DNA of 64,000 nucleotides from Betaproteobacteria bacterium LSUCC0117 (GCA_030441535.1 JAUJFZ010000003.1:248001-312000); one strand, 5' to 3'. Numbered from the stretch's first letter, positions 52,656-61,275 are shown. Numbers and translations are program-made. Notes: generated by a model from the sequence alone, not told the origin.

Positions 52656-53042
52656 ATGAGCGCCTACACCTGGACACCCGTCATAGCGGGACACGCAACT
52701 GCCGCCATCACCTCGCTACTCATTGGCGGCATGATGCTTTACCGCACAAAGGGCACGCCAGCGCACCGACTGTGGGGCAGGATATGGGTGGGGATGATGC
52801 TCGTGATCGTCCTCACCTCCCTGTTCATCTACCGCGATCACTACAGCTGGATTCACGGGCTCTCGTTCTTCACCTTGATCATGCTGCCCTACGGCGTTTA
52901 CATGGCGCGCAAGCGCAATATCAAGGGACACAGAATGACGATGGTCAGCATGTACTTTGGGGCGTTGGTGATAGCGGGGATCTTTACGCTATCGCCCAAC
53001 CGGCTTTTGGGGGACGCGGTTTGGAGTTGGTTGGGGTTGTGA
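52656..53042 (+). CDS. DUF2306-type small membrane protein
   Basis: A 128-residue inner-membrane protein with four hydrophobic helices. The segment GGMMLYRTKGTPAHRLWGRIWVGMML and the later RKRNIKGHRMTM are typical of DUF2306/YozB-like proteins, whose function is not established. It starts 4 nt after the histidine phosphatase stop, so the two are probably co-transcribed. The last codons and stop lie in an 18-bp tandem repeat. Confidence 0.78.
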   Translation: MSAYTWTPVIAGHATAAITSLLIGGMMLYRTKGTPAHRLWGRIWVGMMLVIVLTSLFIYRDHYSWIHGLSFFTLIMLPYGVYMARKRNIKGHRMTMVSMYFGALVIAGIFTLSPNRLLGDAVWSWLGL

Positions 53043-53070
53043 GCGCGGTTGGGGTTGTGAGCGCGGTTGG
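53029..53070. repeat. 18-bp tandem repeat at the end of the DUF2306 gene
   Basis: The unit GGTTGGGGTTGTGAGCGC occurs at 53029-53046 and 53047-53064, followed by a partial copy GGTTGG. It spans the stop codon of the DUF2306 gene. The second copy would be non-coding, so the repeat probably arose by slippage. Confidence 0.9.
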
Positions 53071-53083
53071 TAGGTAATCTTGC

Positions 53084-54040
53084 CTAGCCCACGGCTCTGG
53101 TACGCCAGCCCAATCGACAGAATCCATAAGGTGCAATAAACCCAACCCAAAGCCCGAGGAGCATGTACCGAACAAAATCGGCAACTTCAGGGATCAAACC
53201 AACCGTTGAAAACAGTGCTTTCAACCCGATCCAAATGACCAGCAGCCCGACATAGCCTAAGGTGATGATGCCCGCAAGTGATTTCATGTCAGTAGCGGTG
53301 CTTTGCTTTCGGCGATAGTCAAAGTTCACATACCTTTTCTCGTAGAGAACCGCCGTGGCAAATCCAAAGAACACCCCGGCGCCCTTGATCTCTGCACCCG
53401 TCAAGGCATGCGGAACCAAGAAGAAGCACATGATCGACACAAACAAAATGACGCTCTGCATCGCAGGCGCAAGTGCGTTCCACTTTGTATGCTTCGCCGT
53501 CGTTGCAAAGCAATATCCGAACAGTGTCAAAAGACCAATGAAAATTCCGGCCAACACATCGACTGGGTAATGAACACCCAGATAAATTCGGGAGAATCCG
53601 ATGGCAAGGATGATGGCGGCTGCAATCGGATAAACAAATTTTGACAAGTTGATCAAATCAGTTTTTCCTACCGGACGAGACTGATTCACAGCCAGCTGTT
53701 TAAGCTCGTAGGCCAACCACCCCCACACCACCGTCGAGTATTGCGCATGCCCACTGGGGAACGACTAATCGCCAACCTCGACCATCACCAAATGCTCAAT
53801 GAGTGGACGAGGAATTTCAAACAGGTTTTTCAACCAAGCGTTAAAGAAAACACTGAAAAATATCACCACCCCTGCCCGGGCCAAAATGGACTTATTCCAC
53901 AGCCAATACGACACGGGGAAGAACACGATAAAAAACACCTCATCCCCCAAAAAGGTAAACCCTTTCATGACAGCTGTCAGCCAATCACTGCGGAGCGGGA
54001 GGATAAAACTCAAGTAATTGAGTGAAAAAAGTGATTCCAT
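53084..54040 (-). pseudogene. PAP2-family phosphatase gene interrupted by an in-frame TAG
   Basis: One reading frame of 318 sense and stop positions encodes a multi-helix membrane phosphatase of the PAP2 (type 2 phosphatidic acid phosphatase) family. All three catalytic motifs are intact: KNLFEIPRP (KX6RP), SFPSGH, and SRIYLGVHYPVD. A TAG at 53765-53767 falls between motifs 1 and 2, one codon before SFPSGH, in the same frame on both sides with no indel. A single change from TAT or TAC (Tyr) would explain it. The result is a 91-residue fragment plus a silent or separately started rest. The segment is visibly richer in A+T than its neighbours. Sequencing error or suppression are alternatives. 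Confidence 0.85.
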
Positions 54041-54090
54041 ATCTCGATGTTTATAGACGAATTACCCGTGATGAATCTTGTAAATGTAAG

Positions 54091-54122
54091 AAGCCACCTG
54101 ACACCGAAGCATCAGATGGCTT
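54091..54122. terminator. Bidirectional terminator-like hairpin after aceA
   Basis: AAGCCACCTGA (54091-54101) pairs with TCAGATGGCTT (54112-54122) with one mismatch and a ten-base loop; TTTT follows on the plus strand and a partly U-rich run on the minus strand. It lies 42 nt after the aceA stop and before the PAP2 pseudogene, so it probably ends aceA transcription. Confidence 0.7.
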
Positions 54123-54163
54123 TTCTGTAACGGCGCCCAGCGAGGCGCCTTTACAAACAGGAC

Positions 54164-55480
54164 TTAGTGGAACTGTTCTTCTTCAGTCGACCCGGTCAGG
54201 GCCTTCACCGATGAAGCGCCCCCTTGAATCACGGTGGTCACTTCGTCAAAGTAGCCTGCGCCCACTTCTTGTTGGTGTGACACGAAGGTGTAGCCATCTT
54301 CACGTGCTTTGAACTCGGGCTCTTGCACCATCTCGGTGTAGTGCTTCATGCCCTCGCCGCCTGCGTAGGCCTTGGCGAACTTGAAGGTGTTGTACCAGTT
54401 GATGTGGATACCGGCCAAGGTGATGAACTGGTACTTGTAGCCCAACGCTGACAGCTCGTCTTGGAATGAGGCAATCTGGCTGTCGTTGAGGTTCTTCTTC
54501 CAGTTGAATGAAGGTGAGCAGTTGTAAGACAACAGCTTGCCAGGACATGCCGCGTGAACCGCTTGCGCGAATTCGCGAGCGAAACCGATGTCGGGTACGC
54601 CGGTTTCACACCACACCAAATCGGCGTGCGGCGCGTAAGCGACGCCACGGCTGATGGCTTGCTCAAGACCGTTGTTGACACGGTAGAAGCCTTCGGGTGT
54701 GCGCTCCCCCGTGAGGAAGGGGCGATCGTTGGCATCGTGGTCAGAGGTGATGAGGTTGGCGGCTTCTGCATCGGTACGCGCCAAGACGATGGTGGGCACG
54801 CCCATGACGTCGGCGGCAAAGCGTGCGGCCGTGAGCTTTTGGACCGCTTCGCTGGTCGGCACCAAGACCTTGCCCCCCATGTGACCGCATTTTTTAACAG
54901 CGGCCAATTGGTCTTCGAAGTGAACGCCTGCGGCACCGGCAGCGATCATGTTTTTCATCAGCTCAAAAGCGTTCAGGACGCCACCGAAACCGGCTTCAGC
55001 ATCAGCCACGATGGGCAGGAAGTAGTCGATGAAACCGTCGTCACCGGGGTTGATGCCACGTGACCATTGGATTTCATCCGCACGCTTGAAGGTGTTGTTG
55101 ATGCGACGGACCATGGTGGGCACGGAGTCGTAGGCGTAAAGCGACTGGTCGGGGTACATGGTTTCCGAGGTGTTACCGTCGGCGGCAACCTGCCAGCCAG
55201 ACAGGTAAACGGCCTCCAAGCCGGCTTTGGCCTGTTGCATGGCTTGACCGGCGCTGATGGCACCGAATGCGTTGACGTAGCCTTTCTTGGCGCCGCCATT
55301 AACTAATTCCCACAGGCGCTCCGCACCGTTGGCAGCCAAGGTGTACTCGGGCTGCAAGCTACCACGCAAACGCACCACGTCAGCGGCGGAGTAAGGACGC
55401 GTCACCGACTTCCAACGGGGGTTTTCGGCCCAGTCTTTTTCGAGTGCTGCGATTTGTTGTTCACGTGTGAGTTTTGCCAT
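54164..55480 (-). CDS. aceA: Isocitrate lyase
   Basis: AceA, 438 residues, splits isocitrate into succinate and glyoxylate, the first step of the glyoxylate shunt. The catalytic KKCGH (196-200, Cys198) and the NCSPSFNWKKN segment near residue 317 are present, and the length is that of the short bacterial type. AAGGAG precedes the ATG. Malate synthase is not in the window. The promoter region holds two matching palindromes at 55555-55600 that are probably a regulator's sites. With acs at 61276 it equips the cell to grow on acetate. Confidence 0.97.
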   Translation of the reverse strand: MAKLTREQQIAALEKDWAENPRWKSVTRPYSAADVVRLRGSLQPEYTLAANGAERLWELVNGGAKKGYVNAFGAISAGQAMQQAKAGLEAVYLSGWQVAADGNTSETMYPDQSLYAYDSVPTMVRRINNTFKRADEIQWSRGINPGDDGFIDYFLPIVADAEAGFGGVLNAFELMKNMIAAGAAGVHFEDQLAAVKKCGHMGGKVLVPTSEAVQKLTAARFAADVMGVPTIVLARTDAEAANLITSDHDANDRPFLTGERTPEGFYRVNNGLEQAISRGVAYAPHADLVWCETGVPDIGFAREFAQAVHAACPGKLLSYNCSPSFNWKKNLNDSQIASFQDELSALGYKYQFITLAGIHINWYNTFKFAKAYAGGEGMKHYTEMVQEPEFKAREDGYTFVSHQQEVGAGYFDEVTTVIQGGASSVKALTGSTEEEQFH

Positions 55481-55554
55481 GGTGAGACTCCTTGAGGGAT
55501 GGTTTGTTTAAAGTGGGGGCGCTACAGTTTTGTTTCGCCATGGGACTTACTATA

Positions 55555-55570
55555 AGTCTTATATAAGACT
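55555..55570. promoter_or_regulatory. Palindrome 1 upstream of aceA
   Basis: AGTCTTATATAAGACT is a perfect 16-bp palindrome 75 bp before the aceA start. It shares the core GTCTTATATAAGAC with the copy at 55585-55600. On the minus strand a -10-like TATAGT lies next to it at 55549-55554, so it probably overlaps the promoter. Confidence 0.7.
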
Positions 55571-55584
55571 AATTTCGATTCTTA

Positions 55585-55600
55585 TGTCTTATATAAGACA
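55585..55600. promoter_or_regulatory. Palindrome 2 upstream of aceA
   Basis: TGTCTTATATAAGACA is a second perfect 16-bp palindrome with the same 14-bp core as the first. The centres are 30 bp apart, close to three turns of the helix, so two regulator dimers could bind on the same DNA face. Confidence 0.7.
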
Positions 55601-55710
55601 ATTATTTTCTTATTAGAAAGCATAGACATAAATCCAGTATTTCACGATGTAGTATGCATTTTTCCACAATGAGAAATTTTGCGGCGCCGCAGCAATTGCC
55701 AATCCGGTGT

Positions 55711-55750
55711 TATTTCACATTAAGAAACGAAATTTTCGTTTTGTGAAATA
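55711..55750 (+). promoter_or_regulatory. Nested inverted repeat before the EamA gene at 55767
   Basis: An outer pair TATTTCACA (55711-55719) and TGTGAAATA (55742-55750) encloses an inner pair AAACGAAA (55725-55732) and TTTCGTTT (55734-55741). Both pairs are perfect; a five-base bulge (TTAAG) is present only on the left. The element ends 17 nt before the ATG. It may be an operator or an mRNA hairpin controlling translation. Confidence 0.6.
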
Positions 55751-55766
55751 TCGTAAGCTAACGCCC

Positions 55767-56672
55767 ATGAAAACTTGGCTCGCATACGGCTGTTTGGGGC
55801 TCAGCATGGCGCTGGTGGGCTCTTACGTCGCGGTCTCCAAACCGTTGGTCGCGGCGTTCCCTGTGCTGCTACTAGCCTGGTTGCGTTTCGGCGCCGCAAC
55901 CGTGCTCATGGCGCACTGGCTGAAGCCCGAGCCAGGCGCACGCCCCCTCTCCGCCCGCCTGCACAAATTGCTGTTCTTGGAATCTTTCCTCGGCAACTTC
56001 TTATTTTCAATTTGCATGCTGTATGGCGTCAGCCAAACCAGCGCGACGTCGGCCGGTGTGATCATGTCCGCCATCCCCGCCGTCGTTGCGCTGATGAGCG
56101 CTGTGATGCTGAAGGAGCGGTTGAGTGCCCGGGCAATAGCGGCCATCGCCTGCGCTTTTATTGGCATCGGCCTGTATGCCAATAACCGACACACATCGAC
56201 CGATATGGCTTATCCCAATGCGGTTTGGGGCAACTTATTGGTGTTTTGTGCCGTGTGTTGCGAAGCCGCCTACGCCGTCATTGGCAAACACCTGACTGCA
56301 CACTTGTCGCCCAAGCGCATCGCCGCAACCATCAACGTATGGGGACTGGCACTGACGACGCCGTTTGGAATTTATTTGGCTTGGCAATTCGACTTCTCTG
56401 CCATCACGCTGGGCAGCTGGTCGCTACTGGCGTTTTATGCCACCGCGGCCAGCGTGGTCACGGTGTGGTTGTGGATGACCGGGCTGAAACACGTGCACGC
56501 GCACCAAGCGGGTGTTTTCACGGTGTTCTTGCCAATTTCTGCGGCGACGATTGGCGTGGTCTTTTTTGGTGAGGTGATGACACCGATTCAGGTGCTTGCG
56601 TTCGCGATTGCTTTGTTTGGTGTGGTGTTGGCCACCACAACTAGGCACACCACAACCCAGTCGGTGACGTGA
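55767..56672 (+). CDS. EamA/DMT-family membrane transporter
   Basis: A 301-residue inner-membrane protein with about ten helices in two EamA repeats (first repeat with SQTSATSAGVIMSAIPAVVALMSAVMLKERL, second ending AFAIALFGVVLATT). It is probably an exporter of small metabolites; no substrate can be named. The ATG at 55767 follows a nested inverted repeat and gives a protein that starts directly with the first helix. The 3' end overlaps the convergent TauE/SafE gene by 32 nt. Confidence 0.87.
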   Translation: MKTWLAYGCLGLSMALVGSYVAVSKPLVAAFPVLLLAWLRFGAATVLMAHWLKPEPGARPLSARLHKLLFLESFLGNFLFSICMLYGVSQTSATSAGVIMSAIPAVVALMSAVMLKERLSARAIAAIACAFIGIGLYANNRHTSTDMAYPNAVWGNLLVFCAVCCEAAYAVIGKHLTAHLSPKRIAATINVWGLALTTPFGIYLAWQFDFSAITLGSWSLLAFYATAASVVTVWLWMTGLKHVHAHQAGVFTVFLPISAATIGVVFFGEVMTPIQVLAFAIALFGVVLATTTRHTTTQSVT

Positions 56673-57348
56673 GGCCCATATAAATCGCCCACAGCGATAA
56701 CGACATCAACGCCAAGCCAGCGGCACGCATGGCCCAAGGGCCAGATGGACGCAGGTTCATCCGCAACAACCACCACGCGCCAAACGTCATCGATACACCG
56801 CTGCCGAACGCAAAGATAGCCATGGTCAAGCCACCGTGCCAAGCACTGCTTTGTAAGGCTGCCAACATCAACGCGGCATACAGCAACCCACACGGCATGA
56901 GTGCCCATGCGGCGCCGACCAACGCGGGGGCGTTCGAGCCGACACCGCCCATGCGTTGTCGTACCACCCGCCAAACCCGCTGTGCAAATCCGTCAATCCA
57001 ATAAGGTTGGCGACCCAGCATCAGCAGCGTCAGCCCCAACAAAGCCGCAGCCACATGGAAGCTCATCCAAAGGGGACGAATGATGGTTGTATTTGCACCC
57101 AGCCACCCCATGGCCTGCACCGATCCCGCAGCCACCGCACCTAACACGGCATAACCCACCACTCGCCCCAACTGAAATTGAAGTAGCGCGAGGTTCAACC
57201 GCTTGTTGCTGGGCTGATCGACACCGGTGCTTGCACGCGCCACACCAGCGCAAGCCGCGCTGCACATGGCAATGCAATGCGGCCCACCCAACAAGCCCAT
57301 AGAGAGCGCGGCGAATGCGGGTGCGAGCAAGAGCGATAAATCTGTCAT
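56641..57348 (-). CDS. TauE/SafE (UreH-like) membrane protein
   Basis: A 235-residue inner-membrane protein with about six helices. The first helix carries LGGPHCIAMCSAACAG, the His/Cys-containing motif of the UreH-like/cytochrome-biogenesis branch of the TauE/SafE superfamily, thought to handle metals or electrons in oxidase assembly. The long upstream extension in the frame is not conserved, so the ATG at 57346-57348 is chosen. It lies 40 nt after the enoyl-CoA hydratase gene. Confidence 0.83.
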   Translation of the reverse strand: MTDLSLLLAPAFAALSMGLLGGPHCIAMCSAACAGVARASTGVDQPSNKRLNLALLQFQLGRVVGYAVLGAVAAGSVQAMGWLGANTTIIRPLWMSFHVAAALLGLTLLMLGRQPYWIDGFAQRVWRVVRQRMGGVGSNAPALVGAAWALMPCGLLYAALMLAALQSSAWHGGLTMAIFAFGSGVSMTFGAWWLLRMNLRPSGPWAMRAAGLALMSLSLWAIYMGLTSPTGLWCA

Positions 57349-57388
57349 AGGCAACGGTGTTGGAAAAGCCAGCTTCAATGCAACCAGC

Positions 57389-58192
57389 TTAGCCCTTTCC
57401 TGGATCGCCTCCAAAAGCCGCAGGGCGCTTAGCGATGAAGGCCTCAATGCCCTCACGATGTTCTGCACTGCCCGCGTACCGATAAGCGTCTGTGGGGTCG
57501 GTCGTCTTCAAATCCAACAGCGCTGGGAACGCACCGCGCAACGCCTGCTTGTTGAGCCGCGCAGCCTGCGGCGACAAGCGGCATTGGCGTTCGATCACCT
57601 CCTCGATCGCACGGTCAAAGTCGGCAGGGTCGTGGACCGCCATCAAGAAGCCGTTGTTGATCAGCGCCTCGGCTTTAACCGTTGAGGCTTGCAGCAATAC
57701 CTGTCGGGACAACGAGGCGCCCAGCACGCTGGTGACCAAAGCCGCTTCGCGGGGTGCCATCGGAAAACCAAGTTTGGCAATCGGTGCGCCAAAGACCGCA
57801 CCCGCCGTCGCCACGCGGATGTCGGCACAACACGCCATTTCTAATCCCGCGCCCATGCACGTGCCATTGATGGCTGCGATCACCGGTATATCGCAATTCA
57901 AAATGGCTGCGAGGCCGCCCCACACCTGTATTTCATGAAAATGCGCCAACGTTTTGGGGTCATAGCGAAAGCTGGGGTATTCATGGATATCGCCACCCGC
58001 GCAAAACGCCTGCCCTGCCTCATCGCCGGTCAGCACGATGGCTTTAAGGGGCTGCTCGGCGAGGTTGTCAAAGACGGTCTTGAGCTCCAACCACATCGCC
58101 ACATTCATGGCGTTCATACGCGCTGGGCTGCTGATCGTGACCCACGCAACGCCCAGCTGATCGTGGCTGACCTGAATCACCGACGCGCCCAT
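57389..58192 (-). CDS. Enoyl-CoA hydratase/isomerase-family protein
   Basis: A 267-residue crotonase-fold protein that acts on acyl-CoA thioesters. The oxyanion-hole segments are seen in FCAGGDIHEY and NGTCMGAGLEMACCADIR, with the family's ISSPARMNAMN start. The reaction could be hydration, isomerisation or hydrolysis; the usual catalytic glutamates are not clear from reading alone. The ATG at 58190-58192 overlaps the lgt 3' end by 16 nt; an earlier start would overlap further. Confidence 0.87.
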   Translation of the reverse strand: MGASVIQVSHDQLGVAWVTISSPARMNAMNVAMWLELKTVFDNLAEQPLKAIVLTGDEAGQAFCAGGDIHEYPSFRYDPKTLAHFHEIQVWGGLAAILNCDIPVIAAINGTCMGAGLEMACCADIRVATAGAVFGAPIAKLGFPMAPREAALVTSVLGASLSRQVLLQASTVKAEALINNGFLMAVHDPADFDRAIEEVIERQCRLSPQAARLNKQALRGAFPALLDLKTTDPTDAYRYAGSAEHREGIEAFIAKRPAAFGGDPGKG

Positions 58193-58974
58193 CGCATCAA
58201 CCACAGACCGGCCAGCACCATCGGCACGCACAACCATTGCCCCATGCTGAGGCCTAAATTGAGGAGGCCGAGGTGCGCATCGGGTTCGCGGAAATACTCA
58301 GCGATGAATCGGAAAATGCCGTACCCGATCAAAAACACGGCAGAGACCTCGCCGGTACGACGCGGCTTGCGCGCGTAGACCCACAGAATGACGAATAACA
58401 GCAAGCCCTCCAACACCAGTTGGTAAAGCTGCGAGGGGTGGCGCGGTAAATCGCCTGCACCTCGAAACACCATGCCCCACGGTAACGCCGGGTCTGCCAA
58501 ACGCCCCCACAACTCACCGTTGATGAAGTTACCCAGGCGCCCTGCAGCCAGACCTGTGGGCACGCACGGTGCGACTAAATCCATCACGGTTAAAAAGCGG
58601 ACGTGACGGGTTCGCGCAAACCACACCATCGCCAGCAGCACCCCCAGCAAGCCACCGTGGAAGCTCATACCGCCCTGCCAGACCGCAAAGATCTCAAGGG
58701 GGTTCGCCGCGTAGTACGCGGGTTTGTAAAACAGGCAGTACCCCAACCGACCGCCCAGAATCACACCCAAAACACCTAAAAATAAGATGTCCTCGATGTC
58801 GGTACGCAGCCAATCGCGACCATCGGCGCGCTGGTTATACGGCACGTGTGCCAAACGCGCCCGCCCGAGTAATACAAATAAGACGAAGGCCAGCAGGTAG
58901 GTCAGGCCATACCAATGCACGGCTAAGGGTCCGATGGCAATGGCGACGGGGTCAATTTGGGGATGAATAAGCAT
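58177..58974 (-). CDS. lgt: Prolipoprotein diacylglyceryl transferase
   Basis: Lgt, 265 residues, is an inner-membrane enzyme that adds diacylglycerol from phosphatidylglycerol to the lipobox cysteine of prelipoproteins. Signatures are the FHGGLLGVLLAMV segment and GRLGNFINGELWGR, the Lgt motif with the essential residues, within seven helices. Its 3' end overlaps the enoyl-CoA hydratase start, so the two are probably co-transcribed. The 136-bp gap upstream faces ilvD on the plus strand. Confidence 0.96.
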   Translation of the reverse strand: MLIHPQIDPVAIAIGPLAVHWYGLTYLLAFVLFVLLGRARLAHVPYNQRADGRDWLRTDIEDILFLGVLGVILGGRLGYCLFYKPAYYAANPLEIFAVWQGGMSFHGGLLGVLLAMVWFARTRHVRFLTVMDLVAPCVPTGLAAGRLGNFINGELWGRLADPALPWGMVFRGAGDLPRHPSQLYQLVLEGLLLFVILWVYARKPRRTGEVSAVFLIGYGIFRFIAEYFREPDAHLGLLNLGLSMGQWLCVPMVLAGLWLMRWARR

Positions 58975-59110
58975 GCTGCTATTTTGCCCGCCATTTCGTC
59001 AAATTAGATGGGGCGACAGCAGGGCACTACCAATGCCCATAAAATGAGGGTTGGCTGCCTCTTTCGCAGAGGCTTTGCGTTTTTTAATTTTCACCACCGG
59101 AACAACCGTC

Positions 59111-60808
59111 ATGACCGATCCGAAGCCCCTCAAGATTAACCGTCGCTCTGCCAACATCACGGAAGGTAAGTCACGCGCGCCCAACCGTTCGATGTATTAC
59201 GCGATGGGCTACGAAAAGGAAGACTTCAAAAAGCCCATGATCGGTGTGGCCAACGGCCATAGCACGATCACGCCCTGTAATGCCGGCATTCAGCGTTTGG
59301 CTGATGCGGCCATTGATGCCATTGAGGCGGCTGGCGGTAACGCCCAGGTGTTCGGCACCCCCACTATTTCAGACGGCATGGCGATGGGCACCGAGGGTAT
59401 GAAGTACTCATTGGTCAGCCGCGAGGTGATCTCGGATTGTGTGGAAACCAGCGTTCAAGGCCAATGGATGGACGGCGTGGTGGTGATCGGTGGCTGCGAC
59501 AAGAACATGCCCGGCGGCATGATGGGCATGTTGCGCGCCAACGTACCTGCCATCTATGTATACGGCGGCACGATTCTGCCCGGCAGCTACAAGGGCCAAG
59601 ATCTGAACATCGTTAGCGTTTTTGAGGCGGTTGGTCAAAACGCGGCCGGTAACCTGTCCGACGAGGATTTGGAACAAATCGAGCGACGCGCCATTCCCAG
59701 CACGGGCTCCTGCGGCGGTATGTACACGGCCAACACGATGTCCAGCTCCTTCGAAGCGCTGGGTATGAGCCTGCCCTACTCCTCGACGATGGCCAGTCCC
59801 CATGATGAAATCGTTGGCTCTGCCACCGCGTCGGCGCGGGTCTTGATTGAGGCTGTAAAAAATGATTTGAAGCCCCGCGACATTGTCACCAAGAAGGCGA
59901 TCGAGAATGCCGTGGCGCTGACCATGGCGACGGGTGGTTCAACCAACGCCGTGTTGCACTTCCTGGCCATTGCCCACGCCGCAGGGGTGGAATGGACCAT
60001 CGACGATTTTGAGCGTATCCGCAAGGTAACGCCTGTGTTGTGCGACTTGAAGCCCAGCGGTAAGTACCTCGCCGTCGACTTGCACAAAGCAGGCGGTATC
60101 CCGCAGGTCATGAAGATTTTGTTGAAAGCCGGCTTGTTGCACGGCGACTGCATGACCATCACGGGTAAAACAATTGCCGAGCAATTGGCAGACGTTCCTG
60201 ATGAGCCACGCGCCGACCAAGACGTGATCCGTCCCATCAGCAACCCGATGTACAAGCAGGGTCACTTGGCGATCCTTAAAGGGAACCTCAGCCCTGAGGG
60301 TTGTGTCGCCAAAATCACTGGCCTCAAGAATCCGGTCATCACGGGCCCTGCCCGCGTGTTTGACGATGAGCAGTCGGCACTGAAGGCCATCTTGGATGGC
60401 AAGATTGTTGCGGGCGACGTGATGGTGTTGCGTTACCTCGGCCCCAAAGGGGGTCCTGGCATGCCCGAAATGCTCGCCCCGACGGGCGCACTCATTGGCG
60501 CCGGCTTGGGTGAGTCAGTGGGCCTCATCACGGATGGCCGCTTCTCTGGCGGCACCTGGGGTATGGTTGTGGGTCACGTGGCGCCTGAGGCGGCTGTGGG
60601 CGGCAACATCGCCTTGATTGAGGAAGGTGACACGATCACCATCGATGCAACACAACTCAAGCTGGAGCTGCACGTCAGCGACGCTGACCTGCAAACACGC
60701 CGTGCCAAGTGGAAGGCGCCCGCACCTCGCTATGTCCGCGGCGTTCAGGCGAAGTTTGCCTTCAACGCTGCCAGCGCGAGCAAGGGCGCGGTGCTCGATA
60801 ACTTTTAA
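59111..60808 (+). CDS. ilvD: Dihydroxy-acid dehydratase
   Basis: IlvD, 565 residues, dehydrates dihydroxy-isovalerate and dihydroxy-methylvalerate in branched-chain amino acid synthesis. Cluster cysteines are Cys56 (PCNAG), Cys129 (GGCDKNMPGG) and Cys201 (TGSCGGMYTANTM). These motifs differ from those of the sugar-acid dehydratase at 34787. An in-frame upstream start exists, but the ATG at 59111 gives the family's usual N-terminus. It is followed after 86 nt by the cytochrome c gene, with a weak hairpin between. Confidence 0.96.
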   Translation: MTDPKPLKINRRSANITEGKSRAPNRSMYYAMGYEKEDFKKPMIGVANGHSTITPCNAGIQRLADAAIDAIEAAGGNAQVFGTPTISDGMAMGTEGMKYSLVSREVISDCVETSVQGQWMDGVVVIGGCDKNMPGGMMGMLRANVPAIYVYGGTILPGSYKGQDLNIVSVFEAVGQNAAGNLSDEDLEQIERRAIPSTGSCGGMYTANTMSSSFEALGMSLPYSSTMASPHDEIVGSATASARVLIEAVKNDLKPRDIVTKKAIENAVALTMATGGSTNAVLHFLAIAHAAGVEWTIDDFERIRKVTPVLCDLKPSGKYLAVDLHKAGGIPQVMKILLKAGLLHGDCMTITGKTIAEQLADVPDEPRADQDVIRPISNPMYKQGHLAILKGNLSPEGCVAKITGLKNPVITGPARVFDDEQSALKAILDGKIVAGDVMVLRYLGPKGGPGMPEMLAPTGALIGAGLGESVGLITDGRFSGGTWGMVVGHVAPEAAVGGNIALIEEGDTITIDATQLKLELHVSDADLQTRRAKWKAPAPRYVRGVQAKFAFNAASASKGAVLDNF

Positions 60809-60825
60809 GGCTTTCAAACGAAAAT

Positions 60826-60842
60826 CCCCTGACCTGCAGGGG
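60826..60842 (+). terminator. Short hairpin after ilvD
   Basis: CCCCTG (60826-60831) pairs with CAGGGG (60837-60842) around a five-base loop. The following sequence (GTTGTAAAATTTG) is only weakly U-rich, so this may be a partial terminator between ilvD and the cytochrome gene. Confidence 0.4.
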
Positions 60843-60894
60843 GTTGTAAAATTTGTGTAAATTCTTGATCACGTCAAACCCAAAAGGAACCCCT

Positions 60895-61200
60895 ATGAAA
60901 CGCATCCTGATCGCAATCGCTGCGACGACCGTCTTAGCCGCACCAGCGATGGCTGATATGGTGCTCGCCAAGTCCAAAAACTGCATGGCTTGCCACGCAG
61001 TCGACAAAAAATTGGTGGGCCCCTCTTACAAAGACGTCGCTGGAAAATACGCGGGCGACAAAGAAGCTGCTGCCAAATTGGCTACCAAGATCATGAAGGG
61101 TGGCGCTGGCGTTTGGGGTGCGATCCCCATGCCTGCAAACCCACAAGTTTCAGCTGAAGAAGCCAAGAAATTGGCTGACTGGATCTTGGCAACCAAGTAA
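60895..61200 (+). CDS. Small periplasmic class I cytochrome c (c551/c8 type)
   Basis: A 101-residue precursor; the signal peptide runs to Ala20 (PAMA) and leaves an 81-residue mature protein. The heme site is CMACH (Cys30, Cys33, His34), with the axial methionine Met79 in IPMPAN. Such cytochromes carry single electrons in the periplasm, for example to a terminal oxidase or nitrite reductase. AAGGA precedes the ATG by eight nt. A strong terminator follows, so it ends its transcription unit. Confidence 0.93.
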   Translation: MKRILIAIAATTVLAAPAMADMVLAKSKNCMACHAVDKKLVGPSYKDVAGKYAGDKEAAAKLATKIMKGGAGVWGAIPMPANPQVSAEEAKKLADWILATK

Positions 61201-61215
61201 TCCACAAGCCCAATA

Positions 61216-61251
61216 AAAAGCCCGCGACCCCTAGGGATCGCGGGCTTTTTT
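61216..61251. terminator. Strong bidirectional terminator between cytochrome c and acs
   Basis: GCCCGCGA (61220-61227) and TCGCGGGC (61238-61245) form a perfect GC-rich stem with AAAAA on the left and TTTTTT on the right. It therefore acts as an intrinsic terminator for the cytochrome gene on the plus strand and for acs on the minus strand. Confidence 0.95.
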
Positions 61252-61275
61252 GTGCCCGTTGGTTTTAAAGCCGGT

